A stretch of DNA of 64,000 nt from Bacillota bacterium (GTDB taxonomy: Bacteria > Bacillota > Clostridia > Christensenellales > Pumilibacteraceae), in NCBI GenBank assembly GCA_009777485.1, contig WRLT01000004.1:1-64000 (forward strand), written 5' to 3'. How positions within the stretch are numbered: the first letter of the stretch is position 1; every line of letters begins with the position of its first letter. Below, in pieces: positions 18,289-26,434 of this stretch. A program made the position numbers and the translations under genes. Under the pieces are notes generated by a model. It was given only the letters and a program-made list of their open reading frames with translations. It was not told the DNA's origin and did no database searches.

Positions 18289-18580
18289 ATGGAAAATCAA
18301 AAATTTATGACTTGCTTGACAGTGAACTTTTACACAAATGGAAAACCGAAATAGAGAAAGCTGAAAGCGGCACTTGTTTTTTACAAACGCGCAAGAGGTG
18401 TTTGAGGAATTAGCAAAAGGCTTAAATCCGCCAGAAAAGTCCTTATTAAAAACGTATGCTTTGACAATTGAAAATAAGCTAGACTATATTGAGTATATGC
18501 TTAAAATCAAGGTGCTTAATTTTGGAATTAAAATAGGAATGGAATTAGAAAAATCTTTCGCGGCAATGGAGAATTGTTAA
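18289..18580 (+). pseudogene. Frameshifted small gene of unknown family
   Basis: A TAGGAG ribosome site precedes ATG 18289. The frame is broken twice by apparent single-base losses in homopolymers: one A near 18300 (restoring it gives MENQKIYDLLDSELLHKW) and one T near 18371 (restoring it gives ESGTLFFTNAQEVF). After the second break the frame runs on as FEELAKGLNPPEKSLLK to LNFGIKIGMELEKSF and stops at 18580. The reconstructed product is about 97 residues and helical. Either a recent pseudogene or two sequencing errors. Confidence 0.65.
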
Positions 18581-18582
18581 TT

Positions 18583-18775
18583 TTCTTTTCTTTCCACCCC
18601 GTCCAATTGAGGGTATAAGCTTTTCTTTCCACCCCGTCAACTTCGTTGCCACCCCTCAAGAGGGGAATTTTTTAATGGCTAATAATTTAATAACAAAGAA
18701 TGAGTATGATTAAATAACCGCAGAAAAATTCCCCTCTTGAGGGGTGCCCCGTTAGGGGTGGGGTGGAAAGAAAAG
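18583..18775. repeat. Family 1 paired inverted repeat, copy A
   Basis: Left arm (18622-18670) and right arm (18722-18774) face each other across a spacer with AATAATTTAATAACA. Each arm has the constant palindrome CCCCTC/GAGGGG, a variable hairpin and the end GGGGTGGAAAGAAA. Variable hairpins: CAAC-TTC-GTTG on the left, CCCC-GTTA-GGGG on the right. An extra partial arm (18584-18620) precedes it. Confidence 0.8.
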
Positions 18776-18796
18776 CATATTTACGAAATCAGCCCA

Positions 18797-18909
18797 GTGA
18801 AAAGAAAGTACGCAACGAAACCGATATAGCTATGTTAATTAAACTTGCCGATATTTTTGACGTAAGCTTAGACGAACTAGTCGGACGGGAAACTAAAAAG
18901 CTGACATAA
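18797..18909 (+). pseudogene. C-terminal remnant of an XRE-type regulator
   Basis: The frame ending at TAA 18907-18909 reads KKVRNETDIAMLIKLADIFDVSLDELVGRE plus KKLT, the typical last third of a Cro/CI-type helix-turn-helix regulator. There is no start or helix-turn-helix; a family 1 arm sits where the 5' part should be. An inverted near-identical copy lies at 24620-24743. Confidence 0.75.
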
Positions 18910-18918
18910 TAGAGTTGC

Positions 18919-19076
18919 GTTCTTTCCACCCCGTCTGCCTAACGGCGTCCACCCCTCAAGAGGGGAATTTTCTATGGATTAATTCCATAATACAAGTCGT
19001 ATGTTAATTAATTATTAGCCGTTAAAAATTCCCCTCTTGAGGGGTGGACGCGTCAGCGGACGGGGTGGAAAGAAAG
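18919..19076. repeat. Family 1 paired inverted repeat, copy B
   Basis: Left arm 18919-18972 with variable hairpin GCC-TAAC-GGC and right arm 19022-19076 with CGC-GTCA-GCG, facing each other. The constant CCCCTC/GAGGGG hairpin is present in both. Confidence 0.8.
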
Positions 19077-19077
19077 C

Positions 19078-19103
19078 AACACAGAGGGACGGAGTAGTGT
19101 GCT
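19078..19103. repeat. Family 3 repeat (26 bp)
   Basis: A 26 bp unit starting AACACAGAGGGACGG and ending TAGTGTGCT. The reverse complement occurs at 24862-24887 and near-copies at 33020-33045 and 43285-43348. Confidence 0.75.
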
Positions 19104-19197
19104 ATTTTGCGGGTTAATTTTTTAAATCCTTAGCCGAAATTTGTCAATTGTACTTCGTGATTTTCAATACAATTGTAAGTTGTCAATTTTATATAAC

Positions 19198-20370
19198 CTA
19201 TTCCGCAAAAATCTTGTGGGCGTATTCGGGCCATTCGGCCTTATATACCGCCAACGCGTCAGCGGGAACTAAAATTTGCTTTACGTCATCAAAAGCGTTT
19301 TGCTGCGGCGGCGGCGTAGCGGAACGCATAATAATGGTTACCTCCCATCCTCCTGTAAAATCCTTAAACGCATGTTCTCCGATAAATAGCACCCCGTGCG
19401 GAATTACCAGTGTTTCAAGATTACTCACCCCGTAAAACGCATACGCCTCTATGCCCTTTACATAGTCGGGAATAACGGTATTTGCCGAACCCAGTACCAG
19501 CACGCTGTCGGCAATTCTGATGATAGAGCCTCTGTCTAAAAGATAAATATCGCTAAAACCGCCGCTGCTAATCGTAAAATCTAACAGCGGACAGCCCGCA
19601 AACGCGTTGCGCCCGATGTCCGCCCCTGCAGGAATCGTAACGTATTGTAAGCTGACGCACCCAAAAAACGCATCCTCCCCGATACTCCGTATTCCCGACG
19701 GAATTTCCACGCGGCGCAAATTCGCAAAAGAGGCAAACGCGCCCGCGCCAATCCGCGTAACGGGCAAGCCTTGCCAAAACGCAGGAATAATAATCGTTTC
19801 TAACGCGCGCACGCTTTCCTCCGCGCCGATAACCTCGTAAGAATGATAATTGATTAAGCCAAACGTTAACCCATGCGTTGCTACATAATGCCTGACCGCG
19901 CGCGAAACGGCAGACTGCTTATACCTTCTTCTGCGCCCTAACGCCCTAACCGTAACGGTGTATACTTCAGGTTCGGTAAGCTGCGCCAGCGAATAACTGC
20001 TTTCGGCAGTAGTGCCAACCGTACTGCCGTTAATATTTATTTCGTATTCTTTTGCGTTTTCTACCAAATCCCAATGCAGCGTGTCGCCCAAAATGCGCAC
20101 GTTTGCGGGCGCAGGAAGCTGAACCGCACCGCCGTAAAGTACAATTATCGGCGTTAAGATTACGGTTAACGCCAATACAACCGCAATCGCGGCAACCGCC
20201 AGCATCCGCCCGAACCGTAAACGAATACTTCTGTCCTCGTCGTTAAAGGAAGATTCTTTTTCTTTTTGGAAGCGTTCAGAAAGCATGTTTTTTACAACTT
20301 GCTGCTTTAAGGCTTCGTCTGCCTTGATTTTTTCCATTCCGCTTAGATAGCTTTTTAAGTTGTCGTCCAT
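19198..20370 (-). CDS. Putative membrane anti-sigma factor with fibronectin-like and BspA-type leucine-rich repeat ectodomain
   Basis: 390 residues. Residues 1-50 are charged and predicted cytoplasmic (MDDNLKSYLSGMEKIKADEALKQQ), followed by one membrane helix (MLAVAAIAVVLALTVILTPII, about 52-72), a fibronectin-type domain (LPAPANVRILGDTLHWD to YTVTVRALG) and BspA-like LRR_5 repeats (VTRIGAGAFASFANLRRVEIP, IGEDAFFGCVSLQYVTIP, IEAYAFYGVSNLETLVIP). It starts 4 nt after the ECF sigma gene, with its Shine-Dalgarno (GGAGG) inside the end of that gene. Position and topology suggest it restrains the sigma factor and senses an external signal; this is inference, and the N-terminal part has no zinc-binding ZAS motif. 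Confidence 0.75.
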   Translation of the reverse strand: MDDNLKSYLSGMEKIKADEALKQQVVKNMLSERFQKEKESSFNDEDRSIRLRFGRMLAVAAIAVVLALTVILTPIIVLYGGAVQLPAPANVRILGDTLHWDLVENAKEYEININGSTVGTTAESSYSLAQLTEPEVYTVTVRALGRRRRYKQSAVSRAVRHYVATHGLTFGLINYHSYEVIGAEESVRALETIIIPAFWQGLPVTRIGAGAFASFANLRRVEIPSGIRSIGEDAFFGCVSLQYVTIPAGADIGRNAFAGCPLLDFTISSGGFSDIYLLDRGSIIRIADSVLVLGSANTVIPDYVKGIEAYAFYGVSNLETLVIPHGVLFIGEHAFKDFTGGWEVTIIMRSATPPPQQNAFDDVKQILVPADALAVYKAEWPEYAHKIFAE

Positions 20371-20374
20371 GCTT

Positions 20375-20857
20375 TTAAACCTCCTTTTCCGAATTTTCGT
20401 CGATTAGCATTTTAAGCCGCCGTCGGGCGCGTTTAAGACGGGTAAACACCGCGCTTTCGGATTTCCCGAAAATTTCGCCGATTTCCTTTGCGCTGTACCC
20501 CTCAAAATAATGCAGGTACAGCACATCGCGGTCGGGCGGCGGCAATGCTTGAATTTCGTCAATCGCCGCCGCCTCCTGCATCGTAACGCCGTAATGCAAC
20601 GCCTCGTCTAAGCTAACCGTTTTTTTACGCCGCGCCGATTTTAACAAGTCCTTGCACTTATTTATCGTAACGCGAATCAGCCACGCTTTTAAGTGCATGT
20701 CCTCAGGCGGATTTTCTTGCTGCATAAGGCTTATAAACACCTCTTGCAAGATGTCTTCGGCGTCGTGGCGGTTGCGGGTATGCTGAAAGGCGATACGCAA
20801 AACCATATCGGAATATTCGTTTACCGAATTTGTAATGAATATTTCTTCCGTGTGCAT
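20375..20857 (-). CDS. ECF-type RNA polymerase sigma factor
   Basis: 160 residues with sigma region 2 (NEYSDMVLRIAFQHTRNRHDAEDILQEVF, then KAWLIRVTINKCKDLL) and region 4 (LPPPDRDVLYLHYFEGYSAKEIGEIF, SESAVFTRLKRARRRLK). Region 3 is absent, as expected for ECF factors. GAGAGGCGG precedes the ATG. It is followed directly by the predicted membrane anti-sigma gene, a usual operon layout. A -35 element with AAC, common for ECF autoregulation, was not clearly visible upstream. Confidence 0.92.
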   Translation of the reverse strand: MHTEEIFITNSVNEYSDMVLRIAFQHTRNRHDAEDILQEVFISLMQQENPPEDMHLKAWLIRVTINKCKDLLKSARRKKTVSLDEALHYGVTMQEAAAIDEIQALPPPDRDVLYLHYFEGYSAKEIGEIFGKSESAVFTRLKRARRRLKMLIDENSEKEV

Positions 20858-21022
20858 AGTAACCGCCTCTCGTATATAAAACGATTGTAAAGCCCGAAAC
20901 CTGACCTTTTACACAATCCCTTATTAGTATAGCACAAATTCCCTTACCTGTCAAAAGCACTTCGGCGTTTCCCGATACGTCTTAAAGCCCCTTTTTTCGG
21001 GAAAAATACCCCTTGACGTTTC

Positions 21023-21053
21023 TAAAAAATTTTGCTACAATAGATTTATTAAG
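21023..21053 (+). promoter_or_regulatory. Promoter of the toxin-antitoxin module
   Basis: TTGACG near 21014, 17 nt spacer and TACAAT near 21037, followed by AAGAGGTG before the ATG at 21070. The coordinates of the box edges are approximate. Confidence 0.55.
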
Positions 21054-21069
21054 CTAAGAGGTGTTTTTT

Positions 21070-21297
21070 ATGATAATCAATGCGGAACATTTTTTAAAAG
21101 ACCCAGAGAAATATCTTAACGACGGTGCCGTAATTATGTCCGCCGAAGAATACGAACGCTACGAAGAATTAAAAGCCTTAGAGATTGTCCGTCAGCGAAA
21201 AGCCGATTTAGATTCCGGCGCAGCTAAGCTTCTTACGCATGAAGAAGTATTTTCGGCGTTAGATGCAAAAATTGCGGAGTTACACGCAAAAAAATGA
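21070..21297 (+). CDS. Antitoxin-like protein of a type II module
   Basis: From the ATG at 21070 (AAGAGGTG ribosome site; a GTG three codons upstream was rejected) 75 residues: MIINAEHFLKDPEKYLND, then MSAEEYERYEELKALEIV and a helical C-terminus LTHEEVFSALDAKIAELHAKK. The N-terminal beta-strand and SAEEYERYEEL pattern resembles Phd/YefM-like or RelB/ParD antitoxins, which bind DNA through the N-terminus and the toxin through the C-terminus. It overlaps the toxin gene by 4 nt (ATGA). Confidence 0.8.
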   Translation: MIINAEHFLKDPEKYLNDGAVIMSAEEYERYEELKALEIVRQRKADLDSGAAKLLTHEEVFSALDAKIAELHAKK

Positions 21298-21578
21298 AAA
21301 ATTACGTAATTTACTACCACGAACAAGCACAAAAAGATTTGCTTGATTTAACGGCGTACATCGCGTTGGACGATAAGGATACCGCAATAAATTTTCGCAC
21401 TGAAATCGAAAATGTAATTTCAACCTTATCCACGTTTCCAAACATCGGCAAAGAGGTAAGCACAAAAGAGTGCCGCAGAATTATCAAAAAACCGTACATC
21501 ATTTACTACGAAGTAAATGAACTAACTCAAGAGATTGCCATACTGTATATACTGCACGGCGCGCGTGTCAGCAAATAA
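21294..21578 (+). CDS. RelE/ParE-family toxin
   Basis: 94 residues of the small RelE/ParE fold: YYHEQAQKDLLDLTAYIALDD at the N-terminus, then FPNIGKEV and RRIIKKPYIIYYEVNE, with AILYILHGARV at the end. The ending resembles ParE (gyrase) and RelE (mRNA) toxins equally, so the target is not decided. The start overlaps the antitoxin stop, giving coupled translation. Confidence 0.87.
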   Translation: MKNYVIYYHEQAQKDLLDLTAYIALDDKDTAINFRTEIENVISTLSTFPNIGKEVSTKECRRIIKKPYIIYYEVNELTQEIAILYILHGARVSK

Positions 21579-21659
21579 ATTACCCCCTTTACACCCCCGC
21601 CCTCAACACAACTTATCAAGGCATAAGCATAATCTATGCGCGCTTTATGTTTCTTTGAA

Positions 21660-21689
21660 TTGACTTATACCCCGCACCTTTGCTATACT
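21660..21689 (+). promoter_or_regulatory. Promoter of adhE
   Basis: TTGACT (21660-21665), 18 nt spacer, TATACT (21684-21689), about 15 nt of leader and GAGAGGTG before ATG 21712. No Rex-type operator could be recognised. Confidence 0.6.
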
Positions 21690-21711
21690 GTACATAAGAG
21701 AGGTGTATTTT

Positions 21712-24351
21712 ATGAAACAAGAACCAAAAAGCAAACAACCCGATCCGCAAGAATCTTTCGCAGAGGTAGACATTTTAGTCGCCAAAGCCGAAAAAGCGTT
21801 AGCGGACTTTATGGAAATGACGCAAGCGCAAATAGACGCGGCTGTGCACGCCATGACGCTTGCAGGCCTAGACCGTCATTTTATGCTTGCCAAGCTTGCC
21901 GTTGAAGAAACGGGGCGCGGCATTTTAGAGGATAAGGTTATAAAAAACCTGTTCGCCACCGAATATATTTGGCACAGCATTAAACGGCAAAAAACGGTAG
22001 GCATCATCGACGAAAACGACGCGGAGGGCTACGTAGAAATCGCCGAGCCCGTCGGCGTAGTGGCAGGCGTTACCCCCGTAACCAACCCCACTTCCACCAC
22101 GCTTTTTAAGTCGCTGATTTGCTTAAAAACGCGCAACCCCGTAATTTTCGCGTTTCACCCTTCCGCGCAAAAATGTTCGGCCGAAACCGCGCGCATTATG
22201 TTAGATGCCGCCGTTAAAGCGGGCGCGCCGCCAAACTGCATTCAATGGATAGAAACGCCGTCGCTTGCGGCAACCGCCGCCCTTATGAACCACCCCGGCG
22301 TATCGCTGATTTTGGCTACGGGCGGTTCGGGGCTTGTAAAAGCGGCGTACAGCGCAGGCAAGCCCGCCTTAGGCGTAGGGCCTGGCAACGTGCCGTGCTA
22401 CATCAACAAAAACGTCGACATCAACCGCGCCTGCACCGACTTAATGATTTCTAAAACGTTTGATAACGGCATGATATGCGCCTCCGAGCAGGCAGTAATT
22501 GTAGATAAAGCCGTCGCACCGCAATTTGAAAAATACATGAAAGAGCATAACTGCTACTTTTTATCCGAAGCCGAAATCACCAAGCTTACCGATTTTGTGT
22601 ACAACCGCGAAAAGCAAGCCGTCAACGCGGCGTGCGTAGGCCAGCCCGCAGACTGGATTGCCAAACAAGCAGGCTTAAAAGTTCCGCCTAAAACTAAAAT
22701 CCTAATCGCCAAGCTGCCCGAGCCGTCGCCCGAATACCCCCTCAGCTACGAAACGCTTATGCCCGTTCTAGCCTACTTTATCGTAAAAGACGAAAAAGAG
22801 GGTTTCAGCGCGGCTAAACGCGTACTGGAATTAGAGGGCTTAGGGCACTCCGCCGTTATCCACAGCGACGACGAAAAGCTGTGCATCCGCTACGGCCAAG
22901 AAATGAAAGTCGGCAGAGTAATTATCAACACGCCGTCCAGTCAAGGCGCAATCGGCGATATCTACAACACCAACACGCCGTCGCTTACGTTAGGGTGCGG
23001 TTCCTACGGACGCAACTCCACCACCTCCAACGTATCCACCATCAATTTAGTAAATAAAAAGCGTATCGCAAAAAGAAGGGAAAATATGCAATGGTTTAAA
23101 ATTCCGCCTCGGATTTATTTCGAAAGAGGTTCTATTCAGTATTTAGAAAAAATGCCCAACATCAAGCGCGCCTTTATCGTTACCGACCCCGGCATTTTAA
23201 AGCTGGGCTATGTAGATAAGGCGCTGTACTACCTGCGCAAACGCCCCGACCGCGTGCGCTGCGAAATATTTGCCGACGTCGAGCCCGACCCGTCCGTAGA
23301 AACCATTCTGCGCGGCGTAGAAGCCATGAACCAATTTAAGCCCGACGTTATCATCGCGCTAGGCGGCGGTTCGCCCATCGACGCGGCAAAAGGCATGTGG
23401 CTGTTTTACGAAAACCCCGAAGCCGATTTCGACGGATTACGGCTAAAATTCTTAGACATCCGCAAGCGCGCGTTCCACTTTCCTAACTTAGGCAAAAAGG
23501 CGCAGCTTGTAGCCATTCCCACCACGTCCGGAACAGGTTCGGAGGTTACCGCCTTTTCGGTAATCACCGATAAAAAGCAAGGCAGCATCAAGTATCCGCT
23601 AGCGGATTACGAGCTTACGCCCGATGTTGCCATTATAGACCCGCAATTTGTAGACACGCTGCCCAAAACGATTGTAGCCGACACGGGCATGGACGTTTTA
23701 ACCCACGCTATCGAAGCCTACGTTTCGGTTTTAGCGTCCGACTACACCAACGCCCTAGCCATGAAAGCTATTGCGCTAGTCTTTAAATACCTGCCCAAAA
23801 GCTATCAAGACGCCACCGACAAAATAGCAAGAGAAAAAATGCACAACGCCTCCGCCATTGCGGGCATGGCGTTTACCAACGCATTTTTAGGCATTAACCA
23901 CAGCTTAGCCCACCAAGTAGGCGGCGAATTCGGTATTCCGCACGGACGCGCCAACGCAGTTATGCTGCCGTATGTAATCGCCTACAACGCGCAAAAGCCC
24001 GAAAAATTTCCTATTTTCCCTAAATACGGCGAATTTGTAGCCGACTACCGCTACGCGCAAATCGCGCACCAACTGCATTTGGGCAAATTTTCGTTTATCG
24101 GAGACGAAGAAAACGCACCCCGCGCAGACGGCGTAAAAGCACTCATCGCCTCCGTGCGCAAGCTAATGAAAGACTTAAACATTCCGCTTTCGTTTAAAGA
24201 CTGCGGCGTAGACGAAAAGCAGTTTCTAGCCAAAATCCCCGAACTTGCCCGCCGCGCCTTCGAAGACCAATGCACCACCGCCAACCCCCGCTACCCCCTA
24301 GTTAAGGATTTAGAAGACCTCTACAAACAAGCCTACTACGGAAAAGAGTAA
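21712..24351 (+). CDS. adhE: Bifunctional acetaldehyde-CoA / alcohol dehydrogenase
   Basis: Reduces acetyl-CoA to acetaldehyde and then ethanol, regenerating NAD+. 879 residues. The N-terminal aldehyde dehydrogenase half has the catalytic Cys in NGMICASEQAVIV (about residue 252) and VTPVTNPTSTT. The C-terminal iron alcohol dehydrogenase half starts near residue 460, with GGGSPIDAAKGMW, HAIEAYVS and the metal-binding GINHSLAHQVGGEFGIPHG. The length agrees with the family. The start is ATG 21712 with GAGAGGTG; an in-frame GTG lies 9 nt earlier. It works with pflB in mixed-acid/ethanol fermentation. A family 2 repeat begins at its stop codon. Confidence 0.97.
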   Translation: MKQEPKSKQPDPQESFAEVDILVAKAEKALADFMEMTQAQIDAAVHAMTLAGLDRHFMLAKLAVEETGRGILEDKVIKNLFATEYIWHSIKRQKTVGIIDENDAEGYVEIAEPVGVVAGVTPVTNPTSTTLFKSLICLKTRNPVIFAFHPSAQKCSAETARIMLDAAVKAGAPPNCIQWIETPSLAATAALMNHPGVSLILATGGSGLVKAAYSAGKPALGVGPGNVPCYINKNVDINRACTDLMISKTFDNGMICASEQAVIVDKAVAPQFEKYMKEHNCYFLSEAEITKLTDFVYNREKQAVNAACVGQPADWIAKQAGLKVPPKTKILIAKLPEPSPEYPLSYETLMPVLAYFIVKDEKEGFSAAKRVLELEGLGHSAVIHSDDEKLCIRYGQEMKVGRVIINTPSSQGAIGDIYNTNTPSLTLGCGSYGRNSTTSNVSTINLVNKKRIAKRRENMQWFKIPPRIYFERGSIQYLEKMPNIKRAFIVTDPGILKLGYVDKALYYLRKRPDRVRCEIFADVEPDPSVETILRGVEAMNQFKPDVIIALGGGSPIDAAKGMWLFYENPEADFDGLRLKFLDIRKRAFHFPNLGKKAQLVAIPTTSGTGSEVTAFSVITDKKQGSIKYPLADYELTPDVAIIDPQFVDTLPKTIVADTGMDVLTHAIEAYVSVLASDYTNALAMKAIALVFKYLPKSYQDATDKIAREKMHNASAIAGMAFTNAFLGINHSLAHQVGGEFGIPHGRANAVMLPYVIAYNAQKPEKFPIFPKYGEFVADYRYAQIAHQLHLGKFSFIGDEENAPRADGVKALIASVRKLMKDLNIPLSFKDCGVDEKQFLAKIPELARRAFEDQCTTANPRYPLVKDLEDLYKQAYYGKE

Positions 24352-24488
24352 TTTACTTTTTTGGAACGCCCCAAAAAAGGTAACAAAAAAGGGCGGCTAG
24401 GGGGACTTTGCGGTTGTGCCCCCCTTAACAACTCCTGCGCAACTCATTACTTTTTGAAAAAGTAACCAAAACACAATTAAGGCTATAA
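24352..24488. repeat. Family 2 repeat, copy 1
   Basis: Consecutive palindromes: a TTACTTTTTTGG/CCAAAAAAGGTAA hairpin, a G-run/C-run hairpin (GGGGGACTTT to GTGCCCCCC) and GTTACTTTTT/AAAAAGTAAC-like arms. Copies at 53320-53458 and 57018-57125. It begins at the adhE stop codon and may terminate its transcription. Confidence 0.75.
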
Positions 24489-24527
24489 GATAAAATCTGT
24501 AAGTTGCACAAAAATAAATAGCCGTTA

Positions 24528-24815
24528 AAAAATTCCCCTCTTTGAGGGGTGCCCCGTAGGGGCGGGGTGGAAAGAACGCAAATACCCCAGTCAGACGGGG
24601 TGGAAAGAACGCAAATCTATTATGTCAGCTTTTTAGTTTCTCGCCCGACTAGTTCGTCTAAGCCCACATCAAAAATATCGGCAAGTTTAATTAACATAGC
24701 TATATCGGGTTCGTTGCGTACTTTCTTTTCCCTAGTCTGATTTCGCTTTTAAGCTTTTCTTTCCACCCCGCCCCTAACGGGGCACCCCTCAAAGAGGGGA
24801 ATTTTTTAACGGCTA
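24528..24815. repeat. Family 1 arms flanking an XRE remnant, copy C
   Basis: A right-type arm (24528-24571; hairpin CCCC-GTA-GGGG), an extra GACGGGGTGGAAAG module (24594-24607), then the XRE remnant, then a left-type arm (24762-24813; GCCCC-TAAC-GGGGC). Read on the minus strand this matches the segment 18740-18975, so the whole cassette has been duplicated and inverted. Confidence 0.75.
24620..24743 (-). pseudogene. Inverted second copy of the XRE C-terminal remnant
   Basis: The minus strand reads KKVRNEPDIAMLIKLADIFDVGLDELVGRE plus KKLT and stops at 24622-24620, differing from the copy at 18797-18909 in a few positions. It keeps the coding frame but lacks the DNA-binding half. Confidence 0.72.
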
Positions 24816-24861
24816 ATAATTTTACAACAAAGTATGAGGATAAATTAAATAACCGCAAAAT

Positions 24862-24960
24862 AGCACACTACTCCGTCCCTCTGTGTTTCTCTGTGTTTGC
24901 CTCTGTGTTAAACACAACACCCCCGTCCCCTTCGTGTGCTTTGTGTGCTTTTAAATATTT
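24862..24960. repeat. Family 3 repeats covering the 3' end of the next gene
   Basis: The 26 bp unit at 24862-24887 (AGCACACTACTCCGTCC...) is followed by CTCTGTGTTTGCCTCTGTGTT and a CACCCCCGTCCCCTTCGTG block. The coding sequence 24868-25359 ends inside it. Confidence 0.7.
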
Positions 24961-25359
24961 TGCAACCCGTTTTTTATATGCTAGAAGAAAAAATAACAAT
25001 ACAACATGAGTAAGGGCCGCTATTGCATGAACGACTAAACATACATAAACATAGAAATCTCCCGCAAGTATAATAAGCAAAAAAAGAGCTAGGATAAATA
25101 AGATAAATGTTATTAATGAATCTAAAATCATTATTCTTTTATGCTTTTTCATAATAGGTGTTTTCCACGTAGCGCCCGCAGGAGTAACTTCAATAAAAAA
25201 ATACCAAAAACCGCACTTTGTTATTTTTTTTTGGTCGGAGCATTTTTCTGCAAGCTTAACCCCTACCGATGCAACAATTTTAGTATTCACAGCGGATATA
25301 GCAAGGTAAAAACCCACAATAATTAAAGTAATACCTTTAATGATTTGAATGGTTGACAT
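24868..25359 (-). CDS. Small multi-pass membrane protein with a repeat-derived C-terminus
   Basis: 163 residues with an N-terminal hydrophobic segment (IIKGITLIIVGFYLAISAV) and two further helices (SLITFILFILALFLLIILAG and VYVCLVVHAIAALTHVVLLFFLLA). The last about 24 residues (HKAHEGDGGVVFNTEANT and on) are the translation of family 3 repeat DNA, so the ancestral protein probably ended near KKRVAKYLKAHK. No family recognised; the layout resembles the protein at 33067-33594. AGGTAAAGAG precedes the ATG. Confidence 0.7.
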   Translation of the reverse strand: MSTIQIIKGITLIIVGFYLAISAVNTKIVASVGVKLAEKCSDQKKITKCGFWYFFIEVTPAGATWKTPIMKKHKRIMILDSLITFILFILALFLLIILAGDFYVYVCLVVHAIAALTHVVLLFFLLAYKKRVAKYLKAHKAHEGDGGVVFNTEANTEKHRGTE

Positions 25360-25423
25360 ACTCTTTACCTACTTAAAACTTACGTAATACACACAAGGAA
25401 AGTACACAAGGGGACAAATCATA

Positions 25424-25505
25424 CAAGGGGACGGGGGTGTTGTGTGCCCCTATGCGAAATCAAACTGCTGTTGCCAAAAAATCACACAACACCCCCGTCC
25501 CCTTG
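25424..25505. repeat. Perfect 23 bp inverted repeat of the family 3 type
   Basis: 25424-25446 (CAAGGGGACGGGGGTGTTG...) is exactly complementary to 25483-25505, separated by 36 bp. The right half supplies the last codons and stop of the gene 25482-26102. Confidence 0.8.
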
Positions 25506-26102
25506 TGTGATTTCCGTAACATCTAACCAAAAATGAAATAAGATGTCCGTTCGGATTTCTTCTAAAAAAAACTCAATCCCTATGGGCCGTATTACTCTTC
25601 CGTCTGAAAGAGGATTATAATATACAAAAGTGCTTTTGGCGCGGCGATGAGTCATTTCACGCGGCAGCTTGTTTTTTCCGACAGTGTACTCCATATTATA
25701 TCCTAAGTGGCTTTCATAAGTAGGTCTATATTCAACATAACAGTCAAAAAACTGAATCCCTTTTGCCGTAAACTCAATTTCCCTGCCGGTAAATTCAAGC
25801 AAAGCTAGCGAAGATTCATATATTTTTTGTTGATTAAATTTGCTCCATTGAGATTCAAATATTCCCTCCGGTTCATAAAAAGGCATCCAATACCGACTGC
25901 CGCTGCCGTCATACTCGTCAATGTTAATGCTAATGGCATGAAAACTATATATTTTTCCGTATGAACCCGGAAACATAGCCTCTAAATTAAGTTTTTCTTC
26001 TTTGATTTCTTCGCACTTGCTGCCTCCCAACACAAAAACAGCCATCATTAAAACCGCAAAAATACAAAAAAATCTCCTCAATTTTTTAGAAACGCTGCTC
26101 AT
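25482..26102 (-). CDS. Exported protein of unknown function
   Basis: 206 residues with a signal-like N-terminus (KKLRRFFCIFAVLMMAVFVLGG) ending in GSKC, which departs from the lipobox but could still be lipid-modified. The mature part is polar and beta-rich (ALLEFTGREIEFTAKGIQFFD and RPIGIEFFLEEIRTDI). The final QGDGGVV is encoded by a family 3 repeat, so the natural C-terminus may have been replaced. The promoter predicts a leader of about one nucleotide. No family recognised. Confidence 0.7.
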   Translation of the reverse strand: MSSVSKKLRRFFCIFAVLMMAVFVLGGSKCEEIKEEKLNLEAMFPGSYGKIYSFHAISINIDEYDGSGSRYWMPFYEPEGIFESQWSKFNQQKIYESSLALLEFTGREIEFTAKGIQFFDCYVEYRPTYESHLGYNMEYTVGKNKLPREMTHRRAKSTFVYYNPLSDGRVIRPIGIEFFLEEIRTDILFHFWLDVTEITQGDGGVV

Positions 26103-26109
26103 ATTTATA

Positions 26110-26138
26110 AGTATACCCTATCTTTTATTATAATGCAA
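26110..26138 (-). promoter_or_regulatory. Leaderless-type promoter of the exported-protein gene
   Basis: Minus strand TTGCAT (26138-26133), 17 nt, TATACT (26115-26110), 7 nt to the ATG ending at 26102. Confidence 0.55.
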
Positions 26139-26204
26139 TCAATTTTTACAATTCGCCTTTTTATGATAACACAAGCACCTCTTTTTCCACATAAGCACAT
26201 ACAT

Positions 26205-26432
26205 GCTTTCTTTCCACCCCAACCGATTTTTGGGCTATGCTTTTCTTTCCACCCCGCCCCTAACGGGGCACCCCTCAAGAGGGGAATTTTTCAACGGCTA
26301 ATATTTAAATAACAAAGAATGAGGATAAATTAAACTACCGCAGAAAAATTCCCCTCTTGTAGGGGTGGCTGCGTAGCAGACGGGGTGGAAAGAAAGCAAA
26401 TACCCCCAGTCGGACGGGGTGGAAAGAAAAGC
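26205..26432. repeat. Family 1 paired inverted repeat, copy D
   Basis: Left arm with GCCCC-TAAC-GGGGC (26255-26268) and right arm with CTGC-GTA-GCAG (26369-26379), facing each other. Extra GGGGTGGAAAG end modules flank both sides (26211-26220 and 26414-26428). Confidence 0.8.
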
Positions 26433-26434
26433 CT

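Noticed and set aside
25482..26102. Confident lipoprotein call
   Set aside because: The sequence before the Cys is GGSK, which lacks the lipobox residues at -3 and -1.
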